Shown here: positions 25,674-37,092 of the stretch, piece after piece
How the letters are laid out: each line of letters opens with the position of its first letter
How positions within the stretch are numbered: position 1 is the first letter of the stretch
Notes under the pieces: model-generated
Told to the model about the DNA's origin: nothing
What the model saw: the letters and a program-made list of their open reading frames with translations, nothing else
Databases searched by the model: none
Program-made: the position numbers and the translations under genes
Assembly (NCBI GenBank): GCA_017463585.1
Contig: JAFTOX010000004.1
Span: 186,001-250,000, forward strand
DNA from: Rikenellaceae bacterium
Lineage (GTDB): Bacteria > Bacteroidota > Bacteroidia > Bacteroidales > Rikenellaceae
DNA length: 64,000 nt
Direction: 5' to 3'

Positions 25674-28430
25674 ATGGAATACGATTTTAGAGCCATCGAG
25701 GCCAAATGGCAAAAAGAGTGGCGCGAACGCGGAACTTACAAGGTCGATGTCGACCCTTCACGTCCCAAATTCTACGTCCTCGATATGTTCCCCTATCCGT
25801 CGGGTGCGGGTCTGCACGTAGGCCACCCGCTGGGTTACATCGCTTCGGATATCTACTCGCGCTACAAGCGTCTGTGCGGTTTCAATGTGCTGCACCCGAT
25901 GGGTTACGACGCCTTCGGTCTGCCCGCCGAGCAGTATGCGATTCAGACGGGTCAGCACCCTGCCGTAACCACCACGCAGAATATCAATCGCTACCGCGAG
26001 CAGCTGGACAAGATTGGTTTCTCGTTCGATTGGAGCCGCGAGGTACGCACCTGTGAGCCAGAGTATTACAAGTGGACGCAGTGGGCGTTTGTGCAGATGT
26101 TCTCGCACTACTACGACAACGTTGAGCAGTGCGCTCGCCCCATCGAGGAGCTGATTGCCAAGTTCGTTGCTAACGGCACCGAGGGCGTCGATGCGGCTTG
26201 CACTCAGGAGATGAAGTTCTCGGCTGAGGAGTGGGCAGCGATGAACGAGAAGGAGCGCGAGCAGGTGTTGCAGAACTACCGTTTGGCGTTCCGTGCCGAT
26301 ACGATGGTGAATTGGTGTCCCGCGTTGGGTACGGTGTTGGCAAACGACGAGGTGAAGGACGGTCTGTCGGAGCGCGGTGGCCACCCCGTTGAGCAGAAGC
26401 GTATGAAGCAGTGGCTGTTGCGTGTGACGGCGTATGCTCAGCGAATGTTGGACGGTTTGGAGAAGTTGGAGTGGAGCGATTCGCTCAAAGAGATCCAGCG
26501 CAACTGGATCGGTCGCAGCACGGGTGCGCAGATGTTCTTCGACGTGAAGGGTATGGACGAGAAGTTGGAGATCTTCACCACACGTCCCGATACCGTTTTT
26601 GGTGTAACGTTTATGGTTATTGCGCCTGAGCATCAGTGGATTGACCGCCTGACTACGGACGAGAACCGTGCGGCAGTCGAGGATTATATCGCCCAGACCA
26701 AGAAACGCTCGGAGCGTGAGCGTATCGCCGAGACCAAGCGTGTGAGCGGCGTTGCGACGGGCTCGTATGCGGTGAATCCCTTCACGGGCAAGGAGATTCC
26801 GATCTATGTTTCGGATTATGTGCTGGCGGGTTATGGTACGGGTGCCATTATGGCAGTTCCGGCGCACGACTCGCGCGACTACGCCTTTGCACGCCACTTC
26901 GGTTTGGAGATTGTTCCCGTGGTTGAGGGTGGCGACATCAGCAAGGAGAGCTACGACGCTAAGTCGGGTGCAATGATCAACTCGGGCTTCATTACGGGTA
27001 TGGACGTCAAGGAGGCTATCGAGGTGATGTTCGACGAGGTTGAGAAGCGCGGTATCGGTCGCAAGCGCGTGAACTACCGTCTGCGCGATGCGATCTTCTC
27101 GCGTCAGCGCTATTGGGGCGAGCCGTTCCCGGTTTACTATAAGGACGATGTGGCATATACGCTGCCCATTGATCAGTTGCCGTTGCAGTTGCCGCCCATC
27201 AAGGACTTCGGTCCGACGGAGCAGGGCGAGCCACCTCTGGCACGTGTCGAGGGTTGGTGCACCGCGGCAGGCGACCCGTTCGAGCTGTCGACAATGCCCG
27301 GTTTTGCAGGTTCGTCGGCTTATTACCTGCGCTATATGGATCCCCACAACTCGGAGGCGTTGGTTAGCCGCGAGGCTGACGAGTATTGGCGCAATGTCGA
27401 TCTCTATGTGGGTGGTATTGAGCACGCTACGGGCCACTTGATGTACTCGCGTTTCTGGAATATGTTCCTCTACGATTTGGGTTACGTCTGCGAGGACGAG
27501 CCCTTCAAGAAGTTGGTCAATCAGGGTATGATCCAGGGTCGTTCGAACTTCGTATATCGCGTGGTTGGAACGAACAAATTTGTGTCGCTCGGTCTGCGTA
27601 GTCAGTACGAGACGCAGGAGATCCACGTCGATGTCAATATCGTGCGCAACGATGTGCTCGATTTGGAGGCCTTCCGCAAGTGGCGTCCCGAGTTTGCCGA
27701 CGCTGAATTTATCTTGGAGGACGGTAAGTATGTCTGCGGCTGGGCTATCGAGAAGATGTCGAAGTCGATGTTCAACGTTGTTAATCCCGACTATATCGTT
27801 GAGGCGTATGGCGCTGATACTCTGCGTATGTACGAGATGTTCCTCGGTCCGTTGGAGCAGTCGAAGCCGTGGGATACCAATGGTATCGACGGTGTGCATA
27901 AGTTCCTGCGCCGTCTGTGGGGACTGTTCTACGACCGCTTTGGCAACTACAAGCTGACCGACGAGAAGGCAACGGCAGCCGAGTTGAAGACCCTCCACAA
28001 GACCATCAAGAAGGTGCGCGAGGATATCGAGAACTTTTCATTTAATACCTCGGTGGCAGCCTTTATGATCTGCCTCAATGAGTTGGGCGACTGTCCCAAG
28101 CGCGAGGTTGTCGAGCCGCTCGTTGTGCTGATTGCGCCGTTTGCTCCGCATATCGCCGAGGAGTTGTGGTCGGTGCTGGGACACACGACGTCGGTTTGCG
28201 ACGCGAAGTATCCTGAGGTTTGCGCCGAGTACCTCGTTGAGAATAGCCACGAGTATCCCGTTTCGATCAACGGTAAGATGCGTTTCAAGAAGGAGCTGCC
28301 GCTCGATATGTCGAACGAGGAGATCACCGCCATTGTGCTGGCCGATCCCGCAGCGCAGAAGTGGACCGAGGGTCGTGCGCCGAAGAAGGTGATCGTGGTC
28401 AAGGGCAAGATTATCAACATTGTAATTTAA
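25674..28430 (+). CDS. leuS: Leucyl-tRNA synthetase
   Basis: This class I synthetase of 918 residues charges tRNA-Leu. The HIGH-type motif is HVGH at residues 48-51, KMSKS starts at residue 694 and the editing domain lies between, with [21 protein letters not shown] segment of about 30 residues near 165-200 ([20 protein letters not shown]) separates the halves of the catalytic domain, as in Bacteroidota relatives. I chose the ATG at 25674 ([13 protein letters not shown]); a TTG 12 codons earlier gives a Gln/Lys-rich extension with no family support. Confidence 0.96.
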   Translation: MEYDFRAIEAKWQKEWRERGTYKVDVDPSRPKFYVLDMFPYPSGAGLHVGHPLGYIASDIYSRYKRLCGFNVLHPMGYDAFGLPAEQYAIQTGQHPAVTTTQNINRYREQLDKIGFSFDWSREVRTCEPEYYKWTQWAFVQMFSHYYDNVEQCARPIEELIAKFVANGTEGVDAACTQEMKFSAEEWAAMNEKEREQVLQNYRLAFRADTMVNWCPALGTVLANDEVKDGLSERGGHPVEQKRMKQWLLRVTAYAQRMLDGLEKLEWSDSLKEIQRNWIGRSTGAQMFFDVKGMDEKLEIFTTRPDTVFGVTFMVIAPEHQWIDRLTTDENRAAVEDYIAQTKKRSERERIAETKRVSGVATGSYAVNPFTGKEIPIYVSDYVLAGYGTGAIMAVPAHDSRDYAFARHFGLEIVPVVEGGDISKESYDAKSGAMINSGFITGMDVKEAIEVMFDEVEKRGIGRKRVNYRLRDAIFSRQRYWGEPFPVYYKDDVAYTLPIDQLPLQLPPIKDFGPTEQGEPPLARVEGWCTAAGDPFELSTMPGFAGSSAYYLRYMDPHNSEALVSREADEYWRNVDLYVGGIEHATGHLMYSRFWNMFLYDLGYVCEDEPFKKLVNQGMIQGRSNFVYRVVGTNKFVSLGLRSQYETQEIHVDVNIVRNDVLDLEAFRKWRPEFADAEFILEDGKYVCGWAIEKMSKSMFNVVNPDYIVEAYGADTLRMYEMFLGPLEQSKPWDTNGIDGVHKFLRRLWGLFYDRFGNYKLTDEKATAAELKTLHKTIKKVREDIENFSFNTSVAAFMICLNELGDCPKREVVEPLVVLIAPFAPHIAEELWSVLGHTTSVCDAKYPEVCAEYLVENSHEYPVSINGKMRFKKELPLDMSNEEITAIVLADPAAQKWTEGRAPKKVIVVKGKIINIVI

Positions 28431-28440
28431 CGACTAAGAT

Positions 28441-29265
28441 ATGAACTACAACCAACTTTTCGAGCAGATTCGCGCCAAGCAGAGCTTCTTGTGCGTGGGG
28501 CTTGATACGGACGTGCGCAAGTTGCCCGAGGCGGTGCGAGGTGAGGAGGATCCGATCTTCGCGTTCAATCGCGCAATTATCGACGCCACAGCCGCTTACA
28601 CGGTTAGCTATAAGCCCAATCTGGCATTCTACGAGGAGCACGGCGCAGCAGGTATGGAGAGCTTCGAGCGCACTTGCCGCTATATCCGCGAGAACTACCC
28701 CGAAATCTTCATTATCGCCGACGCTAAGCGTGGCGATATCGGCAATACGTCGGCAATGTACGCCCGCGCATTCTTCGAGCAGGGGCTGGTCGATGCCGTA
28801 ACGCTGTCGCCCTATATGGGCCGCGATACGGTGGCTCCGTTCCTCGAATATGAGGGCAAGTGGTCGGTGATCTTGGCTCTCACGTCGAACCCGTCGGCAG
28901 CTGATTTCGAGTTGCTTACATTGGCTGATGGTCGCAAGGTCTATGAGCGGGTCTTGCTGACTGCGTCGCAGTGGGGCTCGAAGGAGAACACGATGTTTGT
29001 GGTCGGTGCAACGCAGGCAAAGATGCTTGGCGGTATCCGCGAGTTGGTGCCCGATCACTTCCTGTTGGTGCCCGGTGTGGGTGCGCAGGGAGGCTCGCTG
29101 AGCGAGGTTGCCGAGTACGGTATGAACTCGCATTGCGGTCTGCTTGTGAACTCGTCGCGCGGCATTATCTACGCCTCGAAGGAGGCCGATTTTGCCGAGG
29201 TCGCAGGTCAGAAAGCAGCCGAAATGCAAGCCGAAATGGCCGAGCTTTTGGAGAAGTATCTCTAA
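28441..29265 (+). CDS. pyrF: Orotidine 5'-phosphate decarboxylase (type 2)
   Basis: PyrF makes UMP from OMP, the last step of de novo pyrimidine synthesis. The catalytic Asp/Lys array is [16 protein letters not shown], with Lys 96. The N-terminus [13 protein letters not shown] and the C-terminal PGVGAQGG and NSSRGIIYA phosphate-binding segments match the longer type 2 family (274 residues). It starts 10 bases after leuS and is probably co-transcribed with it; a strong GC-rich terminator follows. Confidence 0.95.
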   Translation: MNYNQLFEQIRAKQSFLCVGLDTDVRKLPEAVRGEEDPIFAFNRAIIDATAAYTVSYKPNLAFYEEHGAAGMESFERTCRYIRENYPEIFIIADAKRGDIGNTSAMYARAFFEQGLVDAVTLSPYMGRDTVAPFLEYEGKWSVILALTSNPSAADFELLTLADGRKVYERVLLTASQWGSKENTMFVVGATQAKMLGGIRELVPDHFLLVPGVGAQGGSLSEVAEYGMNSHCGLLVNSSRGIIYASKEADFAEVAGQKAAEMQAEMAELLEKYL

Positions 29266-29294
29266 TCTCGACCGAGGACCGAAAGTGCAAAATG

Positions 29295-29329
29295 TGCGCC
29301 GCCTTGCCTGATTCGGGGCGGGCGGCGCA
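29295..29329 (+). terminator. Terminator-like hairpin after pyrF
   Basis: TGCGCCGCC (29295-29303) pairs with GGCGGCGCA (29321-29329) around a 17-base loop. Only AATTATAT follows, so termination may be partial and the downstream lipoprotein may be read through. Confidence 0.6.
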
Positions 29330-29347
29330 AATTATATACGATTGATT

Positions 29348-30031
29348 ATGAGAAAGTTTTACACGCTTTTAGCGGTGGGTTGCGCTCTGCTGACAAGCTG
29401 CGCTGCACCGCGTATTTCAAGCCGAGCACCGCAGCTCGAAATCCCGCAGGGAACGATCACGGTCGATGGCTCGGCGGAGGATTGGGGCGACTATCGTCAG
29501 CTCACGTCGCTGACCAGCGCACACGATCACACTACGCCCGACGGAACGCGCGTGGCACTCCGCTATGACAATACAAAATTGTATTTTTTGTTCGAGGTTA
29601 CCGACCCCGATATTGTGTCGGGAAAGGTCGAAAGCGAACGCGATTTGTTCAATCACGACCGCGTCGAGATCTTCTTTTCCAGCGATCGAAAAATGAGCTT
29701 CTATTGTGGTGCCGAGATCTCCGAAACGGGAGTGTTGGATCACGGCAGAGATCAAAGTGGCAAGAGTAGTATGAATTGGAATTTCAAGACGTTACGCCAT
29801 ACGACCAAGCGCACCGCGGAGGGCTATGTTACCGAGGGATCGTTCGATATGGAGGAGTTGCGCGAGCTGGGTTTGATCGGTCGAAACGGTCGTGTCTATA
29901 TCGGCATTTTCCGTGGCGACAACCCCAATGATGGCACTAAATATCGCTGGCTTTCGTGGGTGGTTGCTGATAAATTGCCACGCCCAAATTTTCACCACCC
30001 CTACTCGCAGGGAGTCGCTTATTTGAGATAA
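29348..30031 (+). CDS. Lipoprotein with a CBM9-like domain
   Basis: The 227-residue protein starts with a signal peptide and lipobox ending LLTSC. The mature part contains TITVDGSAEDWGDYRQL, VALRYDNTKLYFLFEVTDPD and NHDRVEIFFSSD, the pattern of family 9 carbohydrate-binding-like domains, and ends KYRWLSWVVADKLPRPNFH. It should sit on the periplasmic face or the cell surface and bind a sugar or related ligand, but no catalytic domain is attached. I chose the ATG at 29348, where the signal peptide begins. Confidence 0.8.
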   Translation: MRKFYTLLAVGCALLTSCAAPRISSRAPQLEIPQGTITVDGSAEDWGDYRQLTSLTSAHDHTTPDGTRVALRYDNTKLYFLFEVTDPDIVSGKVESERDLFNHDRVEIFFSSDRKMSFYCGAEISETGVLDHGRDQSGKSSMNWNFKTLRHTTKRTAEGYVTEGSFDMEELRELGLIGRNGRVYIGIFRGDNPNDGTKYRWLSWVVADKLPRPNFHHPYSQGVAYLR

Positions 30032-30056
30032 TTCAAAATTCAAGATTCAAAATTAC

Positions 30057-30083
30057 GCCACGCTTCTGAGCGTGGCTTTTTTT
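30057..30083 (+). terminator. Terminator of the CBM9-like lipoprotein gene
   Basis: GCCACGC and GCGTGGC pair around TTCTGA, followed by seven T's. ATTCAAA-type short repeats flank it on both sides. Confidence 0.9.
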
Positions 30084-30111
30084 ATTCAAAATTCAAAAAG
30101 CAAAATTCAAA

Positions 30112-30189
30112 ATTGGCGATTTCTTTGAAATCGACACACGCGGTGGCGCCCGCGACTTTTAGTCGCGCCGCCCCACGCCACCGCGTGCG
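30112..30189 (+). repeat. Nested palindrome family, copy 4
   Basis: This is a 78-base near-identical copy of 17307-17384 (one C-to-T change, in the inner loop). Perfect 12-base outer arms lie at 30137-30148 and 30176-30187, with the seven-base inner stem and the CCGCCCCA spacer. Confidence 0.85.
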
Positions 30190-30534
30190 CCTGCCAAGGA
30201 CAGGTCCCAGCGCATAAATTAAATGAAAGCAAAGGTTAATTTTGAATTTTGAATTCAGCATTGCGCAGCCCTCTCGCACGCGCGTATTATGTGCGACCGC
30301 TAACGTGCATATATACAAAAATATAGTCCTCGCCTTCAATCCCTCTGCTGCTCGCATAATTAATTCAATCGCAACGCTCAGTAAATCAGCATGGTACACC
30401 CCGCCGCGTTCAAAATCAATAAATGGAACTTATTTCGTGTGAGATTCGATAAGAAAATACAATCGCAAAATCGGCCGAAAACCGCTAAAACGCTGAAAAA
30501 TCGGCCCGAAAAAGGTGAAAAAAGTTGGGCAAAA
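30190..30534. other. Non-coding region upstream of the str operon
   Basis: Between palindrome copy 4 and the rpsL promoter I see no credible gene. It contains one ATTTTGAATTTTGAATT short repeat (30238-30256) and AT-rich sequence. Two related GAAAA-rich stretches near 30476-30520 with CGGCC cores may form a weak dyad. Its size before the main ribosomal operon leaves room for regulation. Confidence 0.5.
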
Positions 30535-30565
30535 TTGGTAGAAATAAAAAAAATGCGTACCTTTG
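30535..30565 (+). promoter_or_regulatory. Main promoter of the str ribosomal operon
   Basis: TTG (30535-30537), 20 bases, TACCTTTG (30558-30565, exact consensus). The leader to rpsL is about 55-60 bases and begins near a small CCAT-tttgag-ATGG hairpin (30571-30584). Confidence 0.85.
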
Positions 30566-30629
30566 CAGTCCCATTTTGAGATGGGAATGACGAAATATTA
30601 ACAAAAATAAAGGACAAAACAGTAAGAAA

Positions 30630-31034
<405 letters not shown>

Positions 31035-31068
31035 TCAACAGAGGAAATTTTAACAAAGAGAAACAACA

Positions 31069-31545
31069 ATGAGAAAAGCAAAGCCTAAGAAGCGAATTCT
31101 ACTTCCGGATCCCAAGTTCTCGGACGTACTTGTTACAAGGTTTGTGAACAACCTTATGTTGGACGGAAAGAAGAGTATTGCCTATTCGATTTTCTACGAT
31201 GCGTTGGATATCGTTGGCGAGAAGATGAAGGATGCTGACAAATCTCCCCTCGAAATTTGGAAGCAGGCACTTGAAAACATCACCCCGCAGGTCGAGGTTA
31301 AGTCGAAGCGTATCGGTGGTGCTACCTTCCAGGTTCCCACCGAGGTGAGAGCGGAGCGCAAGATTTCGATTTCGATGAAAAACCTTGTCCTTTATTCTCG
31401 TAAGCGCGCCGGTAAGTCGATGGCAGAGAAACTCTCAGGAGAGATAATGGCAGCATACAACCAGGAGGGTGCTGCATTCAAGCGTAAGGAGGAGATGCAC
31501 CGTATGGCTGAGGCCAACAAGGCATTCGCACACTTCAGATTTTAA
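31069..31545 (+). CDS. rpsG: Ribosomal protein uS7
   Basis: The 158-residue primary 16S rRNA-binding protein of the 30S head has the typical start [17 protein letters not shown] and [12 protein letters not shown]. It lies 34 bases after rpsL and 16 before fusA. In E. coli S7 represses this operon by binding between rpsL and rpsG; the short gap here gives little room for such a site. Confidence 0.97.
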   Translation: MRKAKPKKRILLPDPKFSDVLVTRFVNNLMLDGKKSIAYSIFYDALDIVGEKMKDADKSPLEIWKQALENITPQVEVKSKRIGGATFQVPTEVRAERKISISMKNLVLYSRKRAGKSMAEKLSGEIMAAYNQEGAAFKRKEEMHRMAEANKAFAHFRF

Positions 31546-31561
31546 TTAGAGGAACACGAAG

Positions 31562-33676
31562 ATGGCAGCAAGAGATTTAACATACACTCGTAATATCGGT
31601 ATTATGGCTCACATCGATGCCGGTAAGACTACTACTTCGGAGCGTATCCTCTTCTACACTGGTAAGACCCATAAGATCGGCGAGACCCACGAGGGTGCAG
31701 CTACTATGGACTGGATGGCACAGGAGCAGGAGCGTGGTATCACCATCACCTCGGCAGCTACTACCGCTTTCTGGAATTACAAGGGTCATCAGTATCAGAT
31801 CAACCTGATCGACACCCCGGGACACGTTGACTTTACCGTTGAGGTAGAGCGTTCGTTGCGCGTTCTGGACGGTGCCGTTGCTACGTTCTGCGCAGTAGGT
31901 GGCGTTGAGCCCCAGTCGGAGACCGTATGGCGTCAGGCTGATAAGTATAACGTTCCCCGTATCGGTTACGTTAACAAGATGGACCGTACCGGTGCAGACT
32001 TCTATGCAGTTTGCGCTCAGATCAAGGAGCACTTCGGTACGACCGCTCTGCCCGTAGTTTTGCCTATCGGTGTAGAGGATAAGTTCGAGGGTCTGATTGA
32101 CCTTATATATAATAAGGCAGTCTATTACTTCGACGACAAGACCGTTCGCGACAACTTCGAGTTGCGCGAGATCCCCGAAAATATGAAGGCTGAGGCTGAG
32201 GAGTGGCGCAACAAGTTGATCGAGGAGGTTGCTTCGGTTGACGACGCTCTGATGGAGAAGTTCTTCGAGGATCCCGATTCGATCACTCCCGAGGAGTTGA
32301 TCGCGGCAATCCGCAAGGCAACGATGCAGATGCAGGTTGTTCCTATGTTGTGCGGCTCGTCGTTCCACAACAAGGGCGTACAGCACCTGCTCGACGCAGT
32401 TATGGCTTACCTGCCCTCGCCGCTGGACGTTCCCGCAATCGAGGGTGTGAACCCCAAGACCGAGGAGACCGAGGTGCGTAACGCAACTGAGGCTGATCCT
32501 TTCTGCGGTTTGGCATTTAAGATCGCTACCGACCCCTTCGTAGGTCGCTTGGCATTCGTTCGCGTATATTCGGGTAAGCTCGATGCAGGTTCGTATGTTT
32601 ACAATGCACGTAGCGGCAAGCGTGAGCGTATCAGCCGTATCTACCAGATGCACGCTAACAAGCAGAATCCTCTCGAAACCGTAGGTGCAGGTGATATCTG
32701 CGCAGCAGTAGGTTTCAAGGAGATTCGCACCGGTGATACTCTGTGCGCTGAGGGTTCGCCCATCGTATTGGAGCAGATGACCTTCCCCGAGCCGGTTATT
32801 GGTTTGGCAGTTGAGCCTAAGACACAGAAAGACCTCGATAAGCTGGGTATCGCTCTGGGTAAGCTGGCTGAGGAGGACCCCACCTTCACCGTTAAGACCG
32901 ACGAGGATAGCGGTCAGACTATCATCAGCGGTATGGGTGAGCTTCACTTGGATATCATCGTTGACCGTTTGAAGCGTGAGTTCGGCGTAGAGATCAACCA
33001 GGGTGCACCCCAGGTTAACTACAAGGAGGCTCTTACTCAGACCGTTCAGCACCGTGAGGTATTCAAGAAGCAGACCGGTGGTCGTGGTAAGTTCGCAGAT
33101 ATTATCTTCGAGATCGGTCCCGCATCGGAGGGTAAGATCGGTCTTGAATTCGTTGACGAGGTTAAGGGCGGTAACATTCCTAAGGAGTTTATCCCCGCAG
33201 TTCAGAAGGGCTTCGAGTCGGCTATGGCTAACGGTGCTTTGGCAGGTTACACTATGGATTCGATGAAGATTACCTTGAAGGACGGTTCGTTCCACCCCGT
33301 TGACTCGGATCAGTTGTCGTTTGAGATCGCTGCACGTAACGGTTTCCGTGTTGCAGCTCCCAAGGCAGGTTCGGTGATTATGGAGCCCATTATGTCGGTT
33401 GAGGTTGTAACCCCCGAGGAGAATATGGGTGATATCATCGGCGACTTGAACAAGCGTCGTGGTCAGATTCAGGGTATGGAGCAGAAGGGTACTGCACGTG
33501 TGGTTAAGGCTAAGGTTCCCCTGTCGGAGATGTTTGGTTATGTAACCGTACTGCGTACTATCTCGTCGGGTCGTGCAACTTCGTCGATGGAGTTCTCGCA
33601 CTTCGAGGAGGTACCCGCTAACCTCGCAAAGGATATTATCGAGAAAGCAAGTGGCAAACGTAAGGATTTAGAATAA
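31562..33676 (+). CDS. fusA: Elongation factor G
   Basis: This 704-residue translocation GTPase has P-loop [19 protein letters not shown], switch [23 protein letters not shown] and [10 protein letters not shown], followed by domains II-V. Length and position in the str operon are those of the canonical EF-G, not a secondary paralogue. Unlike E. coli, tuf is not next; rpsJ follows directly after nine bases. Confidence 0.97.
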   Translation: MAARDLTYTRNIGIMAHIDAGKTTTSERILFYTGKTHKIGETHEGAATMDWMAQEQERGITITSAATTAFWNYKGHQYQINLIDTPGHVDFTVEVERSLRVLDGAVATFCAVGGVEPQSETVWRQADKYNVPRIGYVNKMDRTGADFYAVCAQIKEHFGTTALPVVLPIGVEDKFEGLIDLIYNKAVYYFDDKTVRDNFELREIPENMKAEAEEWRNKLIEEVASVDDALMEKFFEDPDSITPEELIAAIRKATMQMQVVPMLCGSSFHNKGVQHLLDAVMAYLPSPLDVPAIEGVNPKTEETEVRNATEADPFCGLAFKIATDPFVGRLAFVRVYSGKLDAGSYVYNARSGKRERISRIYQMHANKQNPLETVGAGDICAAVGFKEIRTGDTLCAEGSPIVLEQMTFPEPVIGLAVEPKTQKDLDKLGIALGKLAEEDPTFTVKTDEDSGQTIISGMGELHLDIIVDRLKREFGVEINQGAPQVNYKEALTQTVQHREVFKKQTGGRGKFADIIFEIGPASEGKIGLEFVDEVKGGNIPKEFIPAVQKGFESAMANGALAGYTMDSMKITLKDGSFHPVDSDQLSFEIAARNGFRVAAPKAGSVIMEPIMSVEVVTPEENMGDIIGDLNKRRGQIQGMEQKGTARVVKAKVPLSEMFGYVTVLRTISSGRATSSMEFSHFEEVPANLAKDIIEKASGKRKDLE

Positions 33677-33685
33677 GAATTAGAT

Positions 33686-33991
33686 ATGAGCCAGAAAATT
33701 AGAATCAAATTGAAGTCGTTCGACCATAACTTGGTTGATAAGTCGGCTGAGAAGATCGTAAAGACGGTAAAGAGCACCGGCGCAGTAGTTAGCGGTCCTA
33801 TTCCCCTGCCTACTCACAAGAAGATCTTCACCGTAAACCGCTCGACCTTCGTAAATAAGAAGGCACGTGAGCAGTTCCAGCTCTCGACCTTCAAGCGCAT
33901 CTTGGACATTTATAGCTCGACTCCCAAGACTATCGATGCACTGATGAAGCTTGAGTTGCCTTCGGGTGTAGAGGTTGAGATCAAGGTCTGA
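33686..33991 (+). CDS. rpsJ: Ribosomal protein uS10
   Basis: The 101-residue protein is a 30S head component and a NusB partner in rRNA antitermination. Motifs: [20 protein letters not shown] and [17 protein letters not shown]. It belongs to the str transcript by its nine-base spacing from fusA and is separated from the rest of the S10 cluster by a 434-base spacer, so the S10 genes may be expressed separately. Confidence 0.97.
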   Translation: MSQKIRIKLKSFDHNLVDKSAEKIVKTVKSTGAVVSGPIPLPTHKKIFTVNRSTFVNKKAREQFQLSTFKRILDIYSSTPKTIDALMKLELPSGVEVEIKV

Positions 33992-34425
33992 TCGACACTC
34001 AAATAACGTGAGGCAAAAATGTGCCGAGCAGGTGGACAACCACCGTCAAAGGTGGTTGTCCAACACTCGACACGCGCCAAAACAACAGGGTGCAGAGCTT
34101 ATTTGAGAGGTCCCAAAACAGAGGGACGGCGAGAGTAAGTAAGTACCAACGGGGTGCGGAGCTTTTGAGTGGGTGGCTGAGAAGTAAGTCGGAACACTGA
34201 CAAAGCACACGCGAGAAAGTCGAAACAGAGTAGGGCAAATGTGAATAAGGGCAGGCGGCCGAAATGGAGTAGGGCTTATATGTGGCGAAGTTCGAATGAA
34301 AAGAATGGAGCTGATATAGAAAGCAGAGATCGAAAGAGAATGCATATATATAATATATAGGTATCGCGCACCAAACAAAAACGAAAAACAAACACACTTA
34401 TACAAAACAAACGTAATTAGACAAA
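33992..34425 (+). other. 434-base structured spacer between rpsJ and rplC
   Basis: There is no gene here. From 5' to 3' it holds a perfect 12-base hairpin (34021-34073), GGGTGCAGAGCTTAT (34089), a GTCCC/GGGAC mini-hairpin (34111-34126), GGGGTGCGGAGCTTTT (34151), AGTCGGAAC (34187), a long purine-rich stretch, the tract GCATATATATAATATATAGG (34342) and an A/C-rich run before the rplC ATG. Several of these blocks recur in the same order in the spacer before rplF (41439-41741). Function unknown. Confidence 0.6.
34021..34073 (+). other. Perfect 12-base hairpin downstream of rpsJ
   Basis: TGGACAACCACC (34033-34044) and GGTGGTTGTCCA (34051-34062) pair without mismatch around GTCAAA; outer CGAG/CTCG and GTG/CAC pairs extend it. 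No T-run follows, so it is more like a processing site or protein-binding structure than a terminator. Confidence 0.7.
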
Positions 34426-35040
34426 ATGTCAGGACTTATTGGAAAAAAAATCGGAATGACTTCCGTTTTCAGTGCCGAGGGTAAGAACATACCATGCACT
34501 GTTATCGAGGCTGGTCCGTGTGTAGTTACGCAAATCAAGACTGTGGAGACCGATGGTTACGAAGCAGTTCAGATTGCCTATGACGACAAGAGTGAAAAGC
34601 ACACCAGCAGCAGTTTGTTAGGACACTTCAAGAAGGCCGGTGTAACTCCCAAGCGTAAGCTTGTTGAGTTCAAGGGTCTTGGTGAGGTGAATCTGGGCGA
34701 TACTCTGACCGTAGACGCATTCGCTGAGGGCGACTGGGTAGACGTAACGGGTATCTCGAAAGGTAAGGGCTTCCAGGGCGTTGTTAAGCGTCACGGTTTC
34801 GCCGGTGTAGGTGGCCAGACTCACGGTCAGCACAACCGTCAGCGTAAGCCGGGTTCGCTGGGTGCATCGTCGTATCCCTCGCGCGTCTTCAAGGGCAAGC
34901 GTCTGCCGGGCCGCACAGGTGGTGATCAGGTAAAGGTTACCAACCTGAAAGTATTCAAGGTAATTCCCGAGAGCAATCTGATCCTCGTTAAGGGTTCGGT
35001 TCCGGGTGCAAAGGGTTCGTACTTAGTAATTGAGAATTAA
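34426..35040 (+). CDS. rplC: Ribosomal protein uL3
   Basis: The 204-residue 50S assembly-initiating protein begins [20 protein letters not shown] and has the [16 protein letters not shown] loop followed by [20 protein letters not shown], the extension reaching the peptidyl-transferase centre. It opens the S10 cluster after the long spacer and ends two bases before rplD. Confidence 0.97.
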   Translation: MSGLIGKKIGMTSVFSAEGKNIPCTVIEAGPCVVTQIKTVETDGYEAVQIAYDDKSEKHTSSSLLGHFKKAGVTPKRKLVEFKGLGEVNLGDTLTVDAFAEGDWVDVTGISKGKGFQGVVKRHGFAGVGGQTHGQHNRQRKPGSLGASSYPSRVFKGKRLPGRTGGDQVKVTNLKVFKVIPESNLILVKGSVPGAKGSYLVIEN

Positions 35041-35042
35041 AG

Positions 35043-35669
35043 ATGGAATTAGCGGTATATAACACCTTAGGTAAGGAAACAGGTAAGAAAGTAGTTCTTT
35101 CGGACGCTGTATTCGGTGTGGAGGCTAACGACCACGCTATTTATCTCGACGTAAAGCAGTACTTGGCTAACCAGCGTCAGGGTACTCACAAGTCGAAGCA
35201 GAAGAACGAAGTTGCAGGCTCGACCAAGAAGTTGAAGCGACAGAAGGGTACCGGTGGCGCACGTGCAGGTAGCATCAAGTCGCCTCTGTTCCCGGGTGGT
35301 GGTCGCGTATTTGGTCCCGTACCTCGCGATTACAGCTTCAAGCTGAACAAGAAGCTCAAGCAGTTGGCTCGCCGTAGCGCACTGACCTACAAGGCTCAGG
35401 ACAACGCTATCACCGTAGTCGAGGACTTCGTAATGGAGGCACCCAAGACTAAGAAGGCAATCGAGCTGACCAAGAACCTGAACGTAGCAGAGAAGAAGGT
35501 GCTGTTGGTAGTAACCGAGTCGAACCTGAACGTTTCGCTCTCGTGCCGCAACCTTCCCAACGTAAAGGTTATCAACGCAGCAAGCCTGAACACCTACGAC
35601 GTGATGAACGCATCGGCCGTAGTAATGTTCGAGGGCGCAGTAAACGCAATCAATGAAATGTTAGCTTAA
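35043..35669 (+). CDS. rplD: Ribosomal protein uL4
   Basis: The 208-residue 50S protein lines the exit tunnel. The central loop contains [17 protein letters not shown] and [20 protein letters not shown]. In E. coli L4 represses the S10 operon through its leader; whether this L4 does so here is unknown, but the spacer before rplC would be the obvious target. It lies between rplC and rplW with very short gaps. Confidence 0.97.
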   Translation: MELAVYNTLGKETGKKVVLSDAVFGVEANDHAIYLDVKQYLANQRQGTHKSKQKNEVAGSTKKLKRQKGTGGARAGSIKSPLFPGGGRVFGPVPRDYSFKLNKKLKQLARRSALTYKAQDNAITVVEDFVMEAPKTKKAIELTKNLNVAEKKVLLVVTESNLNVSLSCRNLPNVKVINAASLNTYDVMNASAVVMFEGAVNAINEMLA

Positions 35670-35681
35670 AACATTGAGGAA

Positions 35682-35972
35682 ATGGAAGTAATTATTAAGC
35701 CTATTTTGACCGAGAAGATGACGATTCAGGGCGAGAAGCTGAATCGCTACGGTTTTATCGTCGATACGAGAGCTAACAAGCTGCAGATCCGTAACGCCGT
35801 AGAGCAGATGTACAACGTAGTTGTAACTGACGTAAACACGATCAACGTAATGGGTAAGGCAAAGAGCCGCTACACCAAGGCTGGTCTGTTGGAAGGTCGT
35901 ACAAACAATTTCAAGAAGGCTATCGTCACCTTGAAAGATGGAGATAAGATAGATTTTTACAGTAATATCTAA
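35682..35972 (+). CDS. rplW: Ribosomal protein uL23
   Basis: This 96-residue tunnel-exit protein contacts signal recognition particle and trigger factor. It begins [20 protein letters not shown] and contains the [20 protein letters not shown] segment typical of the family. It starts 12 bases after rplD and ends five bases before rplB. Confidence 0.96.
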   Translation: MEVIIKPILTEKMTIQGEKLNRYGFIVDTRANKLQIRNAVEQMYNVVVTDVNTINVMGKAKSRYTKAGLLEGRTNNFKKAIVTLKDGDKIDFYSNI

Positions 35973-35977
35973 GAGAG

Positions 35978-36799
35978 ATGGCAGTAAGAAAGTTTAAGCC
36001 GGTAACTCCCGGTACAAGACATAAGATTATCGGTACGTTCGACGAGATCACAACGTCGACACCGGAGAAGTCGTTGCTTCGTGCCAAGAAATCGACTGGC
36101 GGTCGTAACAACGAAGGTAAGATGACTATGCGCTATATGGGCGGTGGTCATAAGCAGATGTATCGACTGGTTGATTTCAAGCGCGCAAAGGACGGTGTAG
36201 CTGCCGTAGTGAAGACTATCGAGTACGATCCTAACCGTACGGCACGTATCGCACTGATCTGCTACGCAGACGGTGAGAAGAGCTATATCTTGGCACCCAA
36301 CGGCCTGAAAGTAGGTCAGACCGTGATGAGCGGCGCAGGCGTAGCTCCTGAGGTTGGTAACACCCTGTTCCTGTCGGAGATTCCGCTGGGTACGGTGATC
36401 CACAATATTGAACTCTACCCCGGTCAGGGTGCCGCAATGGCACGTAGCGCCGGTGCCTATGCACAGCTTCTGGCTCGTGAGGGCAAATTCGCGATTATCA
36501 AGTTGCCTTCGGGCGAAACTCGTATGGTACTCGTTACCTGCCGTGCAACCGTAGGTGTTGTATCGAACGTCGATCACAACCTGGAAAGCCACGGTAAGGC
36601 AGGTCGCAAGCGTTGGTTGGGCCGCCGCCCGCACAACCGTGGTGTTGTAATGAACCCCGTTGATCACCCGATGGGTGGTGGCGAAGGTCGTGCCTCGGGA
36701 GGTCATCCTCGTTCGCGTAAGGGTCTGTTGGCTAAGGGTTACAAGACACGCAACCCCAAGAAGACGACCTCGAAGTTTATTATTTCAAAGAAAAAATAA
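35978..36799 (+). CDS. rplB: Ribosomal protein uL2
   Basis: The 273-residue protein is essential for subunit joining and peptidyl transfer. The C-terminal signature [20 protein letters not shown] includes the His implicated in catalysis, and SIGGR-type basic segments occur early ([17 protein letters not shown]). It lies between rplW and rpsS in canonical order with a 16-base gap downstream. Confidence 0.97.
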   Translation: MAVRKFKPVTPGTRHKIIGTFDEITTSTPEKSLLRAKKSTGGRNNEGKMTMRYMGGGHKQMYRLVDFKRAKDGVAAVVKTIEYDPNRTARIALICYADGEKSYILAPNGLKVGQTVMSGAGVAPEVGNTLFLSEIPLGTVIHNIELYPGQGAAMARSAGAYAQLLAREGKFAIIKLPSGETRMVLVTCRATVGVVSNVDHNLESHGKAGRKRWLGRRPHNRGVVMNPVDHPMGGGEGRASGGHPRSRKGLLAKGYKTRNPKKTTSKFIISKKK

Positions 36800-36815
36800 T
36801 TAAAAGAGTAACATA

Positions 36816-37085
36816 ATGAGCCGTTCATTAAAAAAAGGACCATTCATTGACCCGAAGCTTGAAGCAAAGGTAATTGCACAGGCAGAGAGCAATAATAAGT
36901 CTGTTATCAAGACTTGGTCGCGCGCAAGTATGATTTCGCCTGACTTCGTAGGTCAGACGATCGCTGTCCACAACGGAAATAAGTTTATTCCGGTCTATGT
37001 AACTGAAAATATGGTGGGTCATAAGCTGGGCGAGTTCGCAGCAACCCGTAATTTCCGTGGTCACGGTGGTAACAAGAAAAAATAA
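36816..37085 (+). CDS. rpsS: Ribosomal protein uS19
   Basis: The 89-residue 30S head protein begins [15 protein letters not shown] and has [22 protein letters not shown] and [20 protein letters not shown]. Length and order are canonical; seven bases separate it from rplV. Confidence 0.97.
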   Translation: MSRSLKKGPFIDPKLEAKVIAQAESNNKSVIKTWSRASMISPDFVGQTIAVHNGNKFIPVYVTENMVGHKLGEFAATRNFRGHGGNKKK

Positions 37086-37092
37086 GTAGAAT

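Noticed and set aside
34046..34405. Minus-strand open frame of about 119 codons in the spacer before rplC
   Set aside because: Composition is low complexity (Ser, Phe, Pro), there is no initiation context or domain, and the frame is a by-product of purine-rich plus-strand sequence.
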